Assembly: GCA_027451405.1 (NCBI GenBank)
Contig: DAIDJM010000065.1
Location: forward strand, 1-64,000
Direction: 5' to 3'
DNA length: 64,000 nucleotides
Origin: Acetobacteraceae bacterium
Lineage (GTDB): Bacteria; Pseudomonadota; Alphaproteobacteria; Acetobacterales; Acetobacteraceae
The stretch's first letter is position 1, and each line of letters opens with the position of its first letter. Of this stretch, positions 31,223 through 40,167 are shown piece by piece. A program made the translations under genes and the position numbers. The notes under the pieces were generated by a model. The model did no database searches and had not been told where the DNA came from. It saw nothing but the letters and a program-made list of their open reading frames with translations.

Positions 31223-33571
31223 CTAAAACTTCACCTTCACGCCGCCGAAGAACCCGAGCGGCGCCGCCAGCGAGTAGCTGCGCGGGTTGGTTGCGTTCGG
31301 CGCCTGGGCGAGGAACACGGCGCTGGTCGAGCCGAATGTGCCGAAGGTGTAATAGCGACGGTCGAGCAGGTTTTCGGCTGAGGCGAAGAGTTGCAGGTGG
31401 GGCGTGATGTCGTAGCTGGCGTGGGCGTTCAGCGTGAAGAAGCCGGGCAGGCGCGGGGTGAGGTTCGCTTCGTCGCCGATCAGGAACTGGCCGCTTTGCA
31501 GCAGGCCGTCGAGGCCGGCGTGGAACCGGCTGGTGAAGTCGATGTCGAGGCCGAGCTTCAGCACGTTGCGGGGCAGGCCGGGAAGGGTGTCGCCGGGGCG
31601 TACGGTGATGGTGCCGTTCGGGCTGGCGGCGGGATTGTTGCCGGCAGATTCGACGTAGCCCGATTGGAAGGTGGCGTCGAGATAGGTGTAGTCGAGGTAA
31701 GCGGAGAACCAATCGCCATGGGCGTCGAGCCGGGCCGAGAAGCCCTGGCGGCGGGTCTGCCCGACATTGGCGAAATAGGCGTAGTTCAATATCGGGCTGT
31801 TGATGAAGGTGATGTCGTTCTGGTTTTCTGACCGGAACAGGTTGAAATCGTAGGCGAGGCCGATATCGGCGGGCAGGTCGGCGCGCCCGCGGACGCCGAT
31901 CTGCACGGTGTGGGCGATCACCTGGTTGAGGTTGGGGTCGCCCACGAAGAAATTGGCGAGGCTGCAGGAGTTTTTCGGGCCGGCGCAGGAAAGCTCGGCC
32001 GGGGTGGGGGCGCGGTTGGAGACCGCGTAGCTGGTGTAGAGGGTCGCGAGCGGGCCGAAGCGGTAGGTGGCACCGATTCCGGGGTTGAAATGACCAAAGG
32101 CGTGGTTGCCGGTCAGATCGCCGCCGTGATTGTCGTGCAAATCGATTTCGGCGAAATTGTAGCGGCCGGACAGGGTGAAGGCGAGCGCGCGGGTCAGGTT
32201 GATCGTGTCGGAGGCGAACCACCCGGCATAGGCGTCGGTGACGGCAACCGAGGCAGGAATCGTGTTGCCCGGTTCGTCGATCAGCACGAGCGGGCCGGTG
32301 ACCACGCGGGTGAGCGGCGTCAGGCCGCCGATGAAGGGGGTGGCGCCGAAGCTCGTCTGAGCGCCGTCGAACGAGGCGCCGGTGACGAAGTGGTTGCGAA
32401 GCCCCAATAGCGACCCGGTGTCGGTGAGCTGCAGCGCGGTGCCGTAGCCGTTGCTGTTGGTGCTTTGCACGTCGAGCTGGCTGTATTGGCCGCTCGGGAT
32501 GTAGGCGGGGATGGTGCGGCCGCCGAGCGTGGTGCTGGGCACGCCGGGGGCCTGACAGAGCAGCAGGCTGCCGTTGTTGCAGGGCGTGTCGTTCGGCGCA
32601 TTGCCGTTCAGCACGTGCTGCGAAAAGTAATTGTAGTAGGCTTGTGTCTGCAGCGAGAGCGTGTCGCTGAGCGGCAGGTTGAGACGGATCGAAGGCTGGA
32701 CGAGGCGGTTGTCGATTTCGTTGGGGGCGGTGAATTGCGCGCGCGAATCGGCGGCGAGCAACTGGACCGGCGCGGTGGCGGGGCCGTTGATGACCGAGTT
32801 GCCGAGCGAGAGATCGATGTGGAGTTCGGCGCCCTGATGGCGGATGCCCCAGTCGCCGTAGAAATTCTCGATGTCGGTGGATTGCAGGTCGCGCCAGCCA
32901 TCCTGATGGATGACGCTGCCAGCGACATAGAGCGATTGATCGCCCCATTGCTTGCCGTATTGCGCGTCGGTCTGGATCTGGCCGAACGAGCCGCCGGAGA
33001 GATCGGCCTCCGCGCCATGGAAGGAGAACCCGTCCTTCAGCGCCAGATTGACCGAGCCGCCGAGGGCGTTGAGGCCGAAGAGCGGGTTGGCGCCCTCGAT
33101 GTTGAGGCGGTTGATGGCGACGGAAGGGATCATGTCCCAATTCACCGTGTCGCCGAAAGCGGTATTGAAGCGGATGCCGTTGACGTAGACGGCGATCCCC
33201 TGCGGCGTTCCTTGCAGCGGCGAAACTTCGTAGCCGTTGTAGAAGAGCGAGGGCTGGTAGGGGTTGCCGGCGGCATTGTCGAGATTGACGCCGGAGGCGA
33301 GCGTGCCGAGCGCCTGGAGCAGGTCGGGCGCGCCCTGGCGGGCGATGTCGGCGGCGCCGAGCGACTGGGTGGTGGTGGGAACGAGGTTGCGGTCGATGCC
33401 GCTGCCGAGCAGGGGCGAACTGCCGACCACGGTGATCTGCTCGGTGCTGGCCGGGGGCGGCGGGGGCGCGGGCGCTGGCTCGCTTTGGGCGAGCGCGCCG
33501 GCGCCGGGCCAGGCGGCGGCGAGCAGGGCGAGGCGGAGCGGGGACGATCGCGCTATGCCGGGCGGGCGCAT
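31223..33571 (-). CDS. TonB-dependent outer membrane receptor
   Basis: The 782-residue protein has a signal peptide (LRLALLAAAWPGAGALAQ), a Pro-rich stretch, a TonB-box-like EQITVVGSS, and a plug domain (IARQGAPDLLQALGTLASGVN through GGSVNLALKDG). A beta-barrel follows, ending in KVKF with a terminal Phe. It would import a substrate such as a ferric siderophore, haem or cobalamin using TonB energy; the ligand cannot be read from sequence. Two cysteine pairs (TPCNNGSLLLCQ and LSCAGPKNSCS) are unusual in extracellular loops and could form disulfides. It is divergent from a two-component pair at 33683, with shared operator-like half-sites between them. Confidence 0.92.
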   Translation of the reverse strand: MRPPGIARSSPLRLALLAAAWPGAGALAQSEPAPAPPPPPASTEQITVVGSSPLLGSGIDRNLVPTTTQSLGAADIARQGAPDLLQALGTLASGVNLDNAAGNPYQPSLFYNGYEVSPLQGTPQGIAVYVNGIRFNTAFGDTVNWDMIPSVAINRLNIEGANPLFGLNALGGSVNLALKDGFSFHGAEADLSGGSFGQIQTDAQYGKQWGDQSLYVAGSVIHQDGWRDLQSTDIENFYGDWGIRHQGAELHIDLSLGNSVINGPATAPVQLLAADSRAQFTAPNEIDNRLVQPSIRLNLPLSDTLSLQTQAYYNYFSQHVLNGNAPNDTPCNNGSLLLCQAPGVPSTTLGGRTIPAYIPSGQYSQLDVQSTNSNGYGTALQLTDTGSLLGLRNHFVTGASFDGAQTSFGATPFIGGLTPLTRVVTGPLVLIDEPGNTIPASVAVTDAYAGWFASDTINLTRALAFTLSGRYNFAEIDLHDNHGGDLTGNHAFGHFNPGIGATYRFGPLATLYTSYAVSNRAPTPAELSCAGPKNSCSLANFFVGDPNLNQVIAHTVQIGVRGRADLPADIGLAYDFNLFRSENQNDITFINSPILNYAYFANVGQTRRQGFSARLDAHGDWFSAYLDYTYLDATFQSGYVESAGNNPAASPNGTITVRPGDTLPGLPRNVLKLGLDIDFTSRFHAGLDGLLQSGQFLIGDEANLTPRLPGFFTLNAHASYDITPHLQLFASAENLLDRRYYTFGTFGSTSAVFLAQAPNATNPRSYSLAAPLGFFGGVKVKF

Positions 33572-33616
33572 ATCGCGGTTAAAGCGGCCGCGGGGCCGGT
33601 TTGGCGAGAGGCGGGC

Positions 33617-33645
33617 TTCCCGGGATCGCCGGGAAATTTTCCCGG
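33617..33645. promoter_or_regulatory. Three alternating half-sites between the TonB receptor and two-component genes
   Basis: TTCCCGG-GATCG-CCGGGAA (33617-33635) and CCGGGAAA-T-TTTCCCGG (33629-33645) are two overlapping perfect palindromes built from three half-sites. A TTGACG follows within 4 bases and may be a -35 box. They lie in the 111-base divergent gap, so one regulator could control both directions. The adjacent NarL-type regulator is the obvious candidate. Confidence 0.6.
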
Positions 33646-33682
33646 GTTGACGGGTGTGCGGCGCGTGGCATCGGCTGGGGCG

Positions 33683-35005
33683 ATGTCGCTGCGTTTCCGC
33701 CTGCTGGCCGCGATCTTTCTGGCGTTGCTCGCGAGCTTTTCGCTGAGCGCGGGGCTGTCCGTGTGGCACGCGTCGCGCACGACGCGGGCGGATCTGGCGG
33801 CGTCGCTGCGGGATGCGGGGCGGAGCGCGCAGGCAGCACTCGGGATCTTGCCGGCGGGGGCGGCGGGCTCGGCGGCGTTGCGCGGCCTGGTCGAGGCGTT
33901 CGACGGCAGCCGGCATCTGCAGGCGGCGCTGGTGGCGCCGGGCGGGGCCGTGGCGGTGATGAGCCGGCCGGCGGCGATCGATCCGCCGCCGCGATGGTTC
34001 GTCCGGCTGACCGTGCCGGCCATGGCGCCGATTTCGTTGCCCGTCCGCGGGGTGCCGGGGATCGCGGCGCTGCTTGTGACGGTCGATCCGGTGAGCGAGG
34101 CGGCGGAACGGTGGGGCGAGTTGCGCGGGCGGCTCGCCGGATTTGCGACCTTTTTCGCGCTGGCGGGGCTTTTGGGGAGCGTGATCGTGGCCCGAAGCCT
34201 GCGGCCGCTCATCGCGCTGGCGCAGGGGCTGGCGCGGCTCGGGCGGGGCGAGACACCGCCCGATTTGCCGGTGGGGGGACCGCCGGAGGTGGCGGGACTG
34301 GCACGCGCGTTCAACGGGCTGTCGGCGGCGCTGGCGCGGGCGGAGGCGCGGAACCGGCAATTGTCGCTTCAGGTGCTGACGATTGCCGAGGAGGAACGCG
34401 CGGAGATCGCGCGCGACCTGCATGACGAGATCGGGCCGTTGCTGTTCGCGATCACCAATTTCGCGGCGGCGATCGGGCGGCAGGTGGAGCTCGGCGACGT
34501 GGCGGGCGTGCCGGCGCAGATCGCCGCCATCCAGGACGCGACCGCGCGGGTGCAGCGCGGCGTGCGCGACATGCTCGACCGGCTCGACGAGGCTGGCGCG
34601 GCGCCCGACGATCTGCCGGCGTCGCTGGCCGATCTGCTGGATTTCTGGCGCTCGGTGCGGCCGGAGACAGGATTTTCGCTGATGGCCGATCCGGTGGAGC
34701 GGCTTTCGGCCGAGATGCGGGAGTGTCTGTTCCGGGCGGCACAGGAGGGCGTGAACAATGCGGTGCGGCATGGGCGACCGCGCCACGTCACGGTGCGGCT
34801 CGGCGCGGCGGCGGGGGATGTGTCGCTCAGCGTTGCCGATGACGGCGCGGGGGGGGTGGAGAAGCCTGGGCGGGGATTGGCGGGGATGCGGGCGCGGGCG
34901 GCGGCGCTGGGGGGAACGGTCGGGATTGCGCGGGAGCGGGGATGGGAGGTGACGGTGCGGCTGCCGCGCGAGGATGTTGCCGACACGCAACTGTCGGCGG
35001 CATGA
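33683..35005 (+). CDS. NarX/UhpB-type membrane histidine kinase
   Basis: The 440-residue kinase has a signal-anchor helix (FRLLAAIFLALLASFSLSAGLS), a periplasmic domain (about residues 30-150), a second helix (FATFFALAGLLGSVIVA) and HAMP. It then carries a HisKA_3 dimerisation motif, EEERAEIARDLHDEIGPLL, with His247. The HATPase domain keeps EGVNNAVRHGRPRH and a DDGAGG loop. HisKA_3 kinases pair with LuxR/NarL-type regulators, and one follows immediately with an ATGA overlap. The gene is divergent from the TonB receptor, suggesting it senses a periplasmic signal linked to the imported substrate. The input ligand is unknown. Confidence 0.92.
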   Translation: MSLRFRLLAAIFLALLASFSLSAGLSVWHASRTTRADLAASLRDAGRSAQAALGILPAGAAGSAALRGLVEAFDGSRHLQAALVAPGGAVAVMSRPAAIDPPPRWFVRLTVPAMAPISLPVRGVPGIAALLVTVDPVSEAAERWGELRGRLAGFATFFALAGLLGSVIVARSLRPLIALAQGLARLGRGETPPDLPVGGPPEVAGLARAFNGLSAALARAEARNRQLSLQVLTIAEEERAEIARDLHDEIGPLLFAITNFAAAIGRQVELGDVAGVPAQIAAIQDATARVQRGVRDMLDRLDEAGAAPDDLPASLADLLDFWRSVRPETGFSLMADPVERLSAEMRECLFRAAQEGVNNAVRHGRPRHVTVRLGAAAGDVSLSVADDGAGGVEKPGRGLAGMRARAAALGGTVGIARERGWEVTVRLPREDVADTQLSAA

Positions 35006-35616
35006 AGATCCTCGTGGTGGATGACCATGCGGTGGTGCGCGCCGGCCTGCGGCAGATGGTCACGGCGATGATGGGAGCCGAGGCGCGCGAGGCCGCCGAC
35101 GGCGAGGCGGCGCAGGCGGTGCTCGAGACGTGGCGTCCGGATGTGGTGCTGCTCGATCTGGGGCTGCCGGGCATGGGCGGGCTTGGGCTGCTGCCGGGAT
35201 TCGCGCGGGAGGGGCTGCGGGTGCTGGTGGTGAGCATGCACACGGCGCCGCTCTATGCGACGCGGGCGATGGAGGCCGGGGCGCTCGGCTATGCGTCGAA
35301 GAACGTGGCGCCGGACGAGCTCGTCGCCGCGCTGCGGCTGGTGGCGGAAGGTAAGCGCTATATCGAGCCGCGCATCGCGCAGGCGATGGCGCTGCAGCGG
35401 ATCGATGCGGGAGACCGGCTGCACCGGCTTAGTCAGCGCGACCTCGAGATGTTGCGGCTCATGGCGAACGGTGCGGGCCTTTCGGATATCGCGGCCTCGC
35501 TCGGCATCAGCTATAAAACCGTGGCGAACAATCTCGGGCTGATCCGCACCAAGCTCGGGGTGGCGCGCACGGCCGATCTGATACGGCTGGCGATCGAGAC
35601 CTGCGGCGAGCGGTGA
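35002..35616 (+). CDS. NarL/FixJ-family response regulator
   Basis: The 204-residue regulator has a receiver with Asp52 ([13 protein letters not shown]) and a LuxR-type helix-turn-helix (residues ~140-200, [44 protein letters not shown]). Its ATG overlaps the kinase stop, so stoichiometric coupled translation is expected. It is the likely effector of the HisKA_3 kinase at 33683. The tandem half-sites at 33617-33645 are candidate targets, which would make the pair autoregulated and able to control the TonB receptor. Confidence 0.95.
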   Translation: MKILVVDDHAVVRAGLRQMVTAMMGAEAREAADGEAAQAVLETWRPDVVLLDLGLPGMGGLGLLPGFAREGLRVLVVSMHTAPLYATRAMEAGALGYASKNVAPDELVAALRLVAEGKRYIEPRIAQAMALQRIDAGDRLHRLSQRDLEMLRLMANGAGLSDIAASLGISYKTVANNLGLIRTKLGVARTADLIRLAIETCGER

Positions 35617-35635
35617 GCAAGGGAGAGAACGAACG

Positions 35636-36100
35636 ATGACCCGTCCGCCTTTGCCGCCTTTCGATGAGGCGAGTGCTGCGCAGAAGGTTCGCGCCGCGGA
35701 GGACGCCTGGAACAGCCGCGATCCGGCGCGGGTGGTGCTGGCCTACACGCCAGACAGCCGGTGGCGGAACCGCGTGGAGTTTCTGCAGGGCCGCGCCGAA
35801 ATCGAAGCGTTCCTCGCGCGTAAATGGCGACGCGAGCTGGATTACCGGCTGATCAAAGAGCTTTGGACGTTCGCCGGAAACCGCATCGCGGTGCGTTTCG
35901 CCTACGAGTTCCACGACGATTCCGGCCAGTGGTTTCGTGCGTACGGCAACGAGAACTGGCAGTTCGACGAGGATGGGCTGATGGCGGTGCGGATCGCGAG
36001 CATCAACGAACATCCGATCGCGGAGGCGGCGCGGTTGTTCCGATGGCCGCTCGGGGCTCGCCCGGAGGGACATGCGGGGTTGAGCGCGCTTGGGCTTTGA
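35636..36100 (+). CDS. DUF1348 family protein (NTF2-like fold)
   Basis: The 154-residue protein matches the DUF1348 family (PF07080), small NTF2-like proteins. Conserved blocks are [56 protein letters not shown], and [16 protein letters not shown]. The function is unknown; such proteins often appear near regulators or redox genes. It starts 20 bases after the response regulator, possibly co-transcribed. Hairpin element copy 9 begins 7 bases after its stop. Confidence 0.9.
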   Translation: MTRPPLPPFDEASAAQKVRAAEDAWNSRDPARVVLAYTPDSRWRNRVEFLQGRAEIEAFLARKWRRELDYRLIKELWTFAGNRIAVRFAYEFHDDSGQWFRAYGNENWQFDEDGLMAVRIASINEHPIAEAARLFRWPLGARPEGHAGLSALGL

Positions 36101-36106
36101 GGAGTG

Positions 36107-36222
36107 GTTCTTTTTTTGAAAAAAAAGAACCAAAAAAACTTTTACGCATGAGACGGGGTGGTTGAGGGTCCGTCACTTATGCGGATAAAGTCTTTTTGGT
36201 TCTTTTTCTTCAGAAAAAGAAC
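36107..36222. repeat. AT-rich paired-hairpin element, copy 9
   Basis: The left hairpin (36107-36130) has arms GTTCTTTTTTT/AAAAAAAGAAC. The right hairpin (36199-36222) has arms GTTCTTTTTC/GAAAAAGAAC. The spacer contains GATAAAGTCTTTTTG as in other copies. It fills the gap between the converging DUF1348 gene and the small gene at 36226. Confidence 0.9.
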
Positions 36223-36225
36223 ATC

Positions 36226-36567
36226 TTACTTTCTGGGATCGAAAGCGCGCCAGTCGCGCTCGTCTTCCGGCGCCGGGCGCGCGGCGAAATCGGCGAGTTC
36301 GTTGCTGCTGCGCCAGCCTTGTTCGTCGGCATCGAGGACCAGCGCGTCCTCGCCGTAGGCGAACCAGGATTCCAGCACTTCGTTCGGGCTCATCCCCGGG
36401 CTGCGGCAGCGCTCCACGCTGTCGCGCACGTAGGCGCGGGCGAAGGCGTTGGCCTGCATGATGGTGGGAAAGCCGCCGATTTCCTCGACCACATTGTCTT
36501 CCGCGCCGCCCGAGAGATCGAGGATGCGCACGCGCCAGCCGCCTTCGGGAGCGAAGAGGTCGCTCAT
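36226..36567 (-). CDS. Small conserved-looking protein coupled to nadE, function unknown
   Basis: This 113-residue acidic protein starts MSDLFAPEGGWRVRILDLSG and has no signal peptide, membrane segment or motif I recognise. The start ATG overlaps the nadE stop (ATGA), which argues strongly for a real, co-translated gene. Trp and acidic residues are frequent in its C-terminal half (WFAYGEDALVLDADEQGW). A role linked to NAD synthesis is only suggested by position. Confidence 0.7.
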   Translation of the reverse strand: MSDLFAPEGGWRVRILDLSGGAEDNVVEEIGGFPTIMQANAFARAYVRDSVERCRSPGMSPNEVLESWFAYGEDALVLDADEQGWRSSNELADFAARPAPEDERDWRAFDPRK

Positions 36568-38219
36568 CGCACGAGCTCCGTGAAACCGTTGGTGATCGGG
36601 TAGCGGCGGTCGCGGCCGAAGGCGCGGGCGGTGATTTTCACGCCGGGGGGCGCCTGGCGGCGCTTGTATTCGGCACGGTCGAGCATTTTCCAGACGCGCA
36701 GCACGGTGGCGCGGTCGAAGCCTTCGGCCGCGAGTTCCTCGACGCCGCGTTCGCGCTCGATGAGGTTTTCGAGAATGGCGTCGAGCGTGGCGTAGGGGGG
36801 CAGGCTGTCCTCGTCGCGCTGGTCGGGGCGGAGTTCGGCGCTGGGGGGTTTGGTGATCACGCGGTCGGGCATGACGGGACCTTCGGGGCCGCGGGCGCCG
36901 CGCGGGCGGTTTTCGTTGCGCCAGCGCGACAGCGCGAACACGGTGGTTTTGTAGACGTCCTTGAGCACCGAGTAGCCGCCGCACAGATCGCCGTAGAGCG
37001 TGGTGTAACCGACCGACATTTCGCTTTTGTTGCCGGTGGTGAGCAGCATATGGCCGAATTTGTTGGAGAGCGCCATGAGGATCAGGCCGCGGATTCGGGA
37101 TTGGATGTTTTCCTCGGTGATGTCGCGTTGCGTCTCCGCGAAGAACGGGTCGAGCGAGGATTGGAAGGCCCGCATCGCGGGTTCGATCGGGATCGTGTCG
37201 TATTTCAGGCCGAGGCGGCGGGCACAGTCGGCGGCGTCTTCGAGGCTTTCGCGGCTGGTATAGGGGCTGGGCAGCATGACGGCGTGGACCCGCTGCGGGC
37301 CGAGCGCATCGGTGGCGATGGCGGCGGAGAGCGCGCTGTCGACGCCGCCGGAAAGGCCGAGGATGATGCCGGGAAAATTGTTTTTGCCGACATAATCGGC
37401 GAGGCCGAGCATGAGGCAGCGATAGGTTTCCTCGAGCGGGTGGGGCTCTGGCGGCAGTGGCTGCGGCTTGCAGACGAGGCGGTCGCCCTCGCGTTCCCAT
37501 TCGGTGACGGCCAGCGCGGGTTCGAACGAGGGCAGGAGGACGGCGAGGCTGCGGTCCGGGTTGAGGACGAAGCTGGCGCCGTCGAAGACGAGTTCGTCCT
37601 GGCCGCAGACCTGGGCGCAAAAGATGAAGGCGAGGCCGGTTTCGACCACGCGGCTGACGGCGAGTTCGATGCGGCGGCCGGATTTGCCGTCCTCGTAGGG
37701 CGAGCCATTGATGCTGAGCAGCAGTTCGGCGCCGGTGGCGGCCAGCGTCTCGGCGACCTCGGGGAACCACCAATCCTCGCAGATCATCAGGCCGAGCCGG
37801 GTGCCGCGGAAGACGACGGGGCCGGGGACGGGGCCGGGGGTGAAGACGCGCTTGTCGTCGAACACGCCGTAATTGGGGAGTTCGTGCTTGGCGCGGCGGG
37901 CGGTGATGCGGCCGGCGTCGAGCAGGAAGGCGGCGTTGTGGATGGCGCTGCCTTCGGCCCAGGGGCCGCCGACGATGAGGCCGGGGCCGCCGTCCGCGGT
38001 GTCGGCGGCGAGGGCGGCGATGGCCTGGTCGCAGCGTTCGACGAAGGCGGGTTTGAGGACGAGGTCTTCGGGCGGGTAGCCGGCGATGGAGAATTCCGGG
38101 GTGACGACGAGGTCGGCGCCGAGGCGCGCGGCTTCGGCGCGGGCGGCGCGGATGCCGGCCAGGTTGGATTCGATCTGGCCTTCGTGGGGATTTATTTGCG
38201 CTATCGCTATTTTAAGCAT
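36564..38219 (-). CDS. nadE: Glutamine-dependent NAD+ synthetase
   Basis: NadE amidates nicotinic acid adenine dinucleotide to NAD+. The 551-residue protein fuses a nitrilase-type glutaminase domain (triad Glu42, Lys111, Cys147 in PEFSIAGYPP, KHELPNYGVF and MICEDWW) to an ATP-pyrophosphatase synthetase domain. The latter carries the P-loop LGLSGGVDSAL (about 288-298), and TTGNKSEMSVGY later. All catalytic residues are present and length is normal for the two-domain form. ATG at 38219 opens the family-typical MLKIAIAQINPHEG; the longer frame upstream runs into mntH. Its end overlaps the small gene at 36567. Confidence 0.97.
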   Translation of the reverse strand: MLKIAIAQINPHEGQIESNLAGIRAARAEAARLGADLVVTPEFSIAGYPPEDLVLKPAFVERCDQAIAALAADTADGGPGLIVGGPWAEGSAIHNAAFLLDAGRITARRAKHELPNYGVFDDKRVFTPGPVPGPVVFRGTRLGLMICEDWWFPEVAETLAATGAELLLSINGSPYEDGKSGRRIELAVSRVVETGLAFIFCAQVCGQDELVFDGASFVLNPDRSLAVLLPSFEPALAVTEWEREGDRLVCKPQPLPPEPHPLEETYRCLMLGLADYVGKNNFPGIILGLSGGVDSALSAAIATDALGPQRVHAVMLPSPYTSRESLEDAADCARRLGLKYDTIPIEPAMRAFQSSLDPFFAETQRDITEENIQSRIRGLILMALSNKFGHMLLTTGNKSEMSVGYTTLYGDLCGGYSVLKDVYKTTVFALSRWRNENRPRGARGPEGPVMPDRVITKPPSAELRPDQRDEDSLPPYATLDAILENLIERERGVEELAAEGFDRATVLRVWKMLDRAEYKRRQAPPGVKITARAFGRDRRYPITNGFTELVR

Positions 38220-38221
38220 TT

Positions 38222-38372
38222 GTTTCCGCAGGGGCTCTGCCCCTGCACCAAGCTGGGGCCGAAAGGCCCCAGACCCCATAACTTGGGGGGACCCTTCTAA
38301 GAAATGGGGTCTGGGGCCTTTCGGCCCCAGCGGGTCCCGGGCAGAGCCCGGGCCGCCGGAGGCGCGCCGTAA
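38222..38372. repeat. GC-rich palindromic element (REP/BIME-like), copy 2
   Basis: Successive stems are GCAGGGGC-TCT-GCCCCTGC (38228-38246), CTGGGGCC-GAAA-GGCCCCAG (38253-38272), CTGGGGCC-TTTC-GGCCCCAG (38311-38330) and CCCGGGC-AGA-GCCCGGG. The copy ends with the boundary GCCGCCGGAGGC. It lies immediately upstream of the nadE start and downstream of mntH. Confidence 0.85.
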
Positions 38373-38389
38373 CCTAACCGCGCTTCGCG

Positions 38390-39670
38390 CTAAAGACTTT
38401 GCGCCAGCAGCACTGCGTTCAGCACCAGGACGAGTCCGGTAGCGCCCCAGGCGAGGGCGCTGGTGCGGGTGTCGAGGCGGAAAGCGCCCATCACCGCTTC
38501 GCGGCGGCTCAGGATCAGCAGGGCGATCATGGGGATGGGCAGGACCAGGCTCAGCACCACCTGGCTCAGCACCAGGCACCAGGTCGGGTCGAAGCCGGCG
38601 GCGACGACGGCGAAGGCGGGGATCATGGTGATGAGCCGGCGCAGTTCGACCGGGATTTTCCAGCCGAGAAAGCCCTGCATGATGAGCTGGCCCGCCATGG
38701 TGCCGACGACCGAGCTCGAGATGCCGGAGGCCATCAGCGAGATCAGGAACAGGCCGGCGGCGGCGCTGCCGAGCAGCGGGCCGAGCGTGTGGTAGGCGGT
38801 GCCGATTTCGGCGACCTCGGGGTGGCCGCGATGGAAGGCGCTGGCGGCCATCATCACCATGGCGGCGTTGACGAGACCGGCGAAGGTGAGGGCGGCGATC
38901 ACCTCGCGGTGGGAAAAACGCACGAGGTCGGCGCGCTCGGCATCGTTGCGGGCGGGCGCGCGGGCCTGGGTCAGGCCGGAATGCAGGAAGATCGCGTGCG
39001 GCATGACGGTGGCGCCGACGATGCCGACCGCGAGCGTGACCGCGCCCTGGCCGGGGAGGCGGGGGACGATCATGCCGAGCGCGGCGGCGCCCCAGTCGGG
39101 CGGGTCGATGGCAAGTTCGGCGAGGTAGGAGAGGCCGATCGCGGCGACGAGGCCGGTGATGGCGAGTTCGAGCGGGCGGAAGCCGCCGCGCTCGAGGCCG
39201 AGCAACAGGAAGACGATGGCGCCGGTGACGATCATGCCGGCGAGGATCGGGAGGTGGGCGAGCAGGGAGAGGCCGATGGCGCCGCCCAGGAATTCGGCGA
39301 GATCGGTGGCCATCGCGGCGATTTCGCTGGCACCCCACATGCCGAGCACGACGCGGCGGGGAAAGTGGGCGCGGCTCAGTTCGGCGAGGTTGCGGTTGGT
39401 GACGATGCCGAGCCGGGCAGAGAGGGCCTGGAACAGCATGGCGATCAGGTTGGCGGCGAGCACGACCCAGAGCAGCGCGTAGCCGTAGCGGGCGCCGGCC
39501 TGGATGTTGGTGGCGAAATTGCCGGGATCGACATAGGCGACCGAGGCGACGATGGCGGGGCCGGCGAGCGGCGCGATGGCGCGCCAGCCACGGCGGCGGC
39601 CGGCCAGGACCTCGCGCACGGCCGCGGTGGTGCGGTCGGTCAGGGCGCGCAGGCCGAGGGTGGAATCCAT
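38390..39670 (-). CDS. mntH: Nramp-family divalent metal (Mn2+) transporter
   Basis: MntH imports Mn2+ (and Fe2+) with protons across the inner membrane. The 426-residue protein has about 11 transmembrane segments. It carries the Nramp signatures YVDPGNFATNIQAG (metal-binding helix 1) and TVMPHAIFLHSGL (helix 6), with the unwound DPGN and MPH metal ligands. It is divergent from mntR across a 35-base gap holding a perfect ATGTAG...CTACAT palindrome, so manganese-dependent repression by MntR is expected. REP-like element copy 2 follows the gene. Confidence 0.96.
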   Translation of the reverse strand: MDSTLGLRALTDRTTAAVREVLAGRRRGWRAIAPLAGPAIVASVAYVDPGNFATNIQAGARYGYALLWVVLAANLIAMLFQALSARLGIVTNRNLAELSRAHFPRRVVLGMWGASEIAAMATDLAEFLGGAIGLSLLAHLPILAGMIVTGAIVFLLLGLERGGFRPLELAITGLVAAIGLSYLAELAIDPPDWGAAALGMIVPRLPGQGAVTLAVGIVGATVMPHAIFLHSGLTQARAPARNDAERADLVRFSHREVIAALTFAGLVNAAMVMMAASAFHRGHPEVAEIGTAYHTLGPLLGSAAAGLFLISLMASGISSSVVGTMAGQLIMQGFLGWKIPVELRRLITMIPAFAVVAAGFDPTWCLVLSQVVLSLVLPIPMIALLILSRREAVMGAFRLDTRTSALAWGATGLVLVLNAVLLAQSL

Positions 39671-39677
39671 GGGCGTA

Positions 39678-39695
39678 ATGTAGTCTTGGCTACAT
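39678..39695. promoter_or_regulatory. MntR operator between mntH and mntR
   Basis: ATGTAG-TCTTGG-CTACAT is a perfect 6-6-6 inverted repeat in the 35-base gap between two divergent starts. Its placement next to both genes and the adjacent MntR gene make it the likely manganese-responsive operator for both directions. Confidence 0.75.
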
Positions 39696-39705
39696 CCTGG
39701 GCAAG

Positions 39706-40167
39706 GTGCTAAAAATGTTTATGGCCAGTAACGAAAGAGCCGGAGCGCCGCTGGAGCCCGAGGCCGATCAGGCAAGACGGTTCGGCCGGATGCGCAGCGC
39801 GCGGGCCACCGAAACGCTCGAGGATTATGCCGAGTTGATCGCCGACCTGCTGGATTGCGAGGGCGAGGCGCGGGCGACCGATATCGCGCGGCGCTTGGGC
39901 GTCTCGCATGTGACGGCGGTAAAGGCGATCGGGCGGCTCAAGCGCGAGGGGCTGGCGACGGCGCGGCCGTATCGGGGGGTGTTTCTGACCGAGGCCGGGC
40001 GGGCGCTGGCCGAGCGGGTGCGGGCGCGGCACCGGCTGGTGGTGGATTTGCTGATCGCGGTGGGGGTGCCGGAAGAGGATGCCGAGACGGATGCCGAGGG
40101 GATCGAGCATTACGTCTCGCCTGGGACGCTGGAGGCGTTCGCGCGGTTTCTGAGCGAGCGGCGCTGA
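39706..40167 (+). CDS. mntR: MntR/DtxR-family manganese-responsive repressor
   Basis: The 153-residue DtxR-type regulator has a winged helix-turn-helix (about residues 35-90, YAELIADLLDCEGEARATDIARRLGVSHVTAVKAIGRLKREGL) and a dimerisation/metal-binding helix region (HRLVVDLLIAVGVPEEDAETDAEGIEHYVSPGTLEAF). The SH3 domain is absent, as in MntR. With Mn2+ bound it should repress mntH from the shared operator. The penicillin-acylase family gene starts on its stop codon (TGATG), suggesting an odd co-transcription. Confidence 0.93.
   Translation: MLKMFMASNERAGAPLEPEADQARRFGRMRSARATETLEDYAELIADLLDCEGEARATDIARRLGVSHVTAVKAIGRLKREGLATARPYRGVFLTEAGRALAERVRARHRLVVDLLIAVGVPEEDAETDAEGIEHYVSPGTLEAFARFLSERR

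Noticed and set aside
33546-33571. Longer start for the TonB receptor from upstream codons (open to 34990)
   Set aside because: Upstream sequence overlaps the divergent kinase gene and lacks signal peptide features; ATG at 33571 fits a signal peptide.
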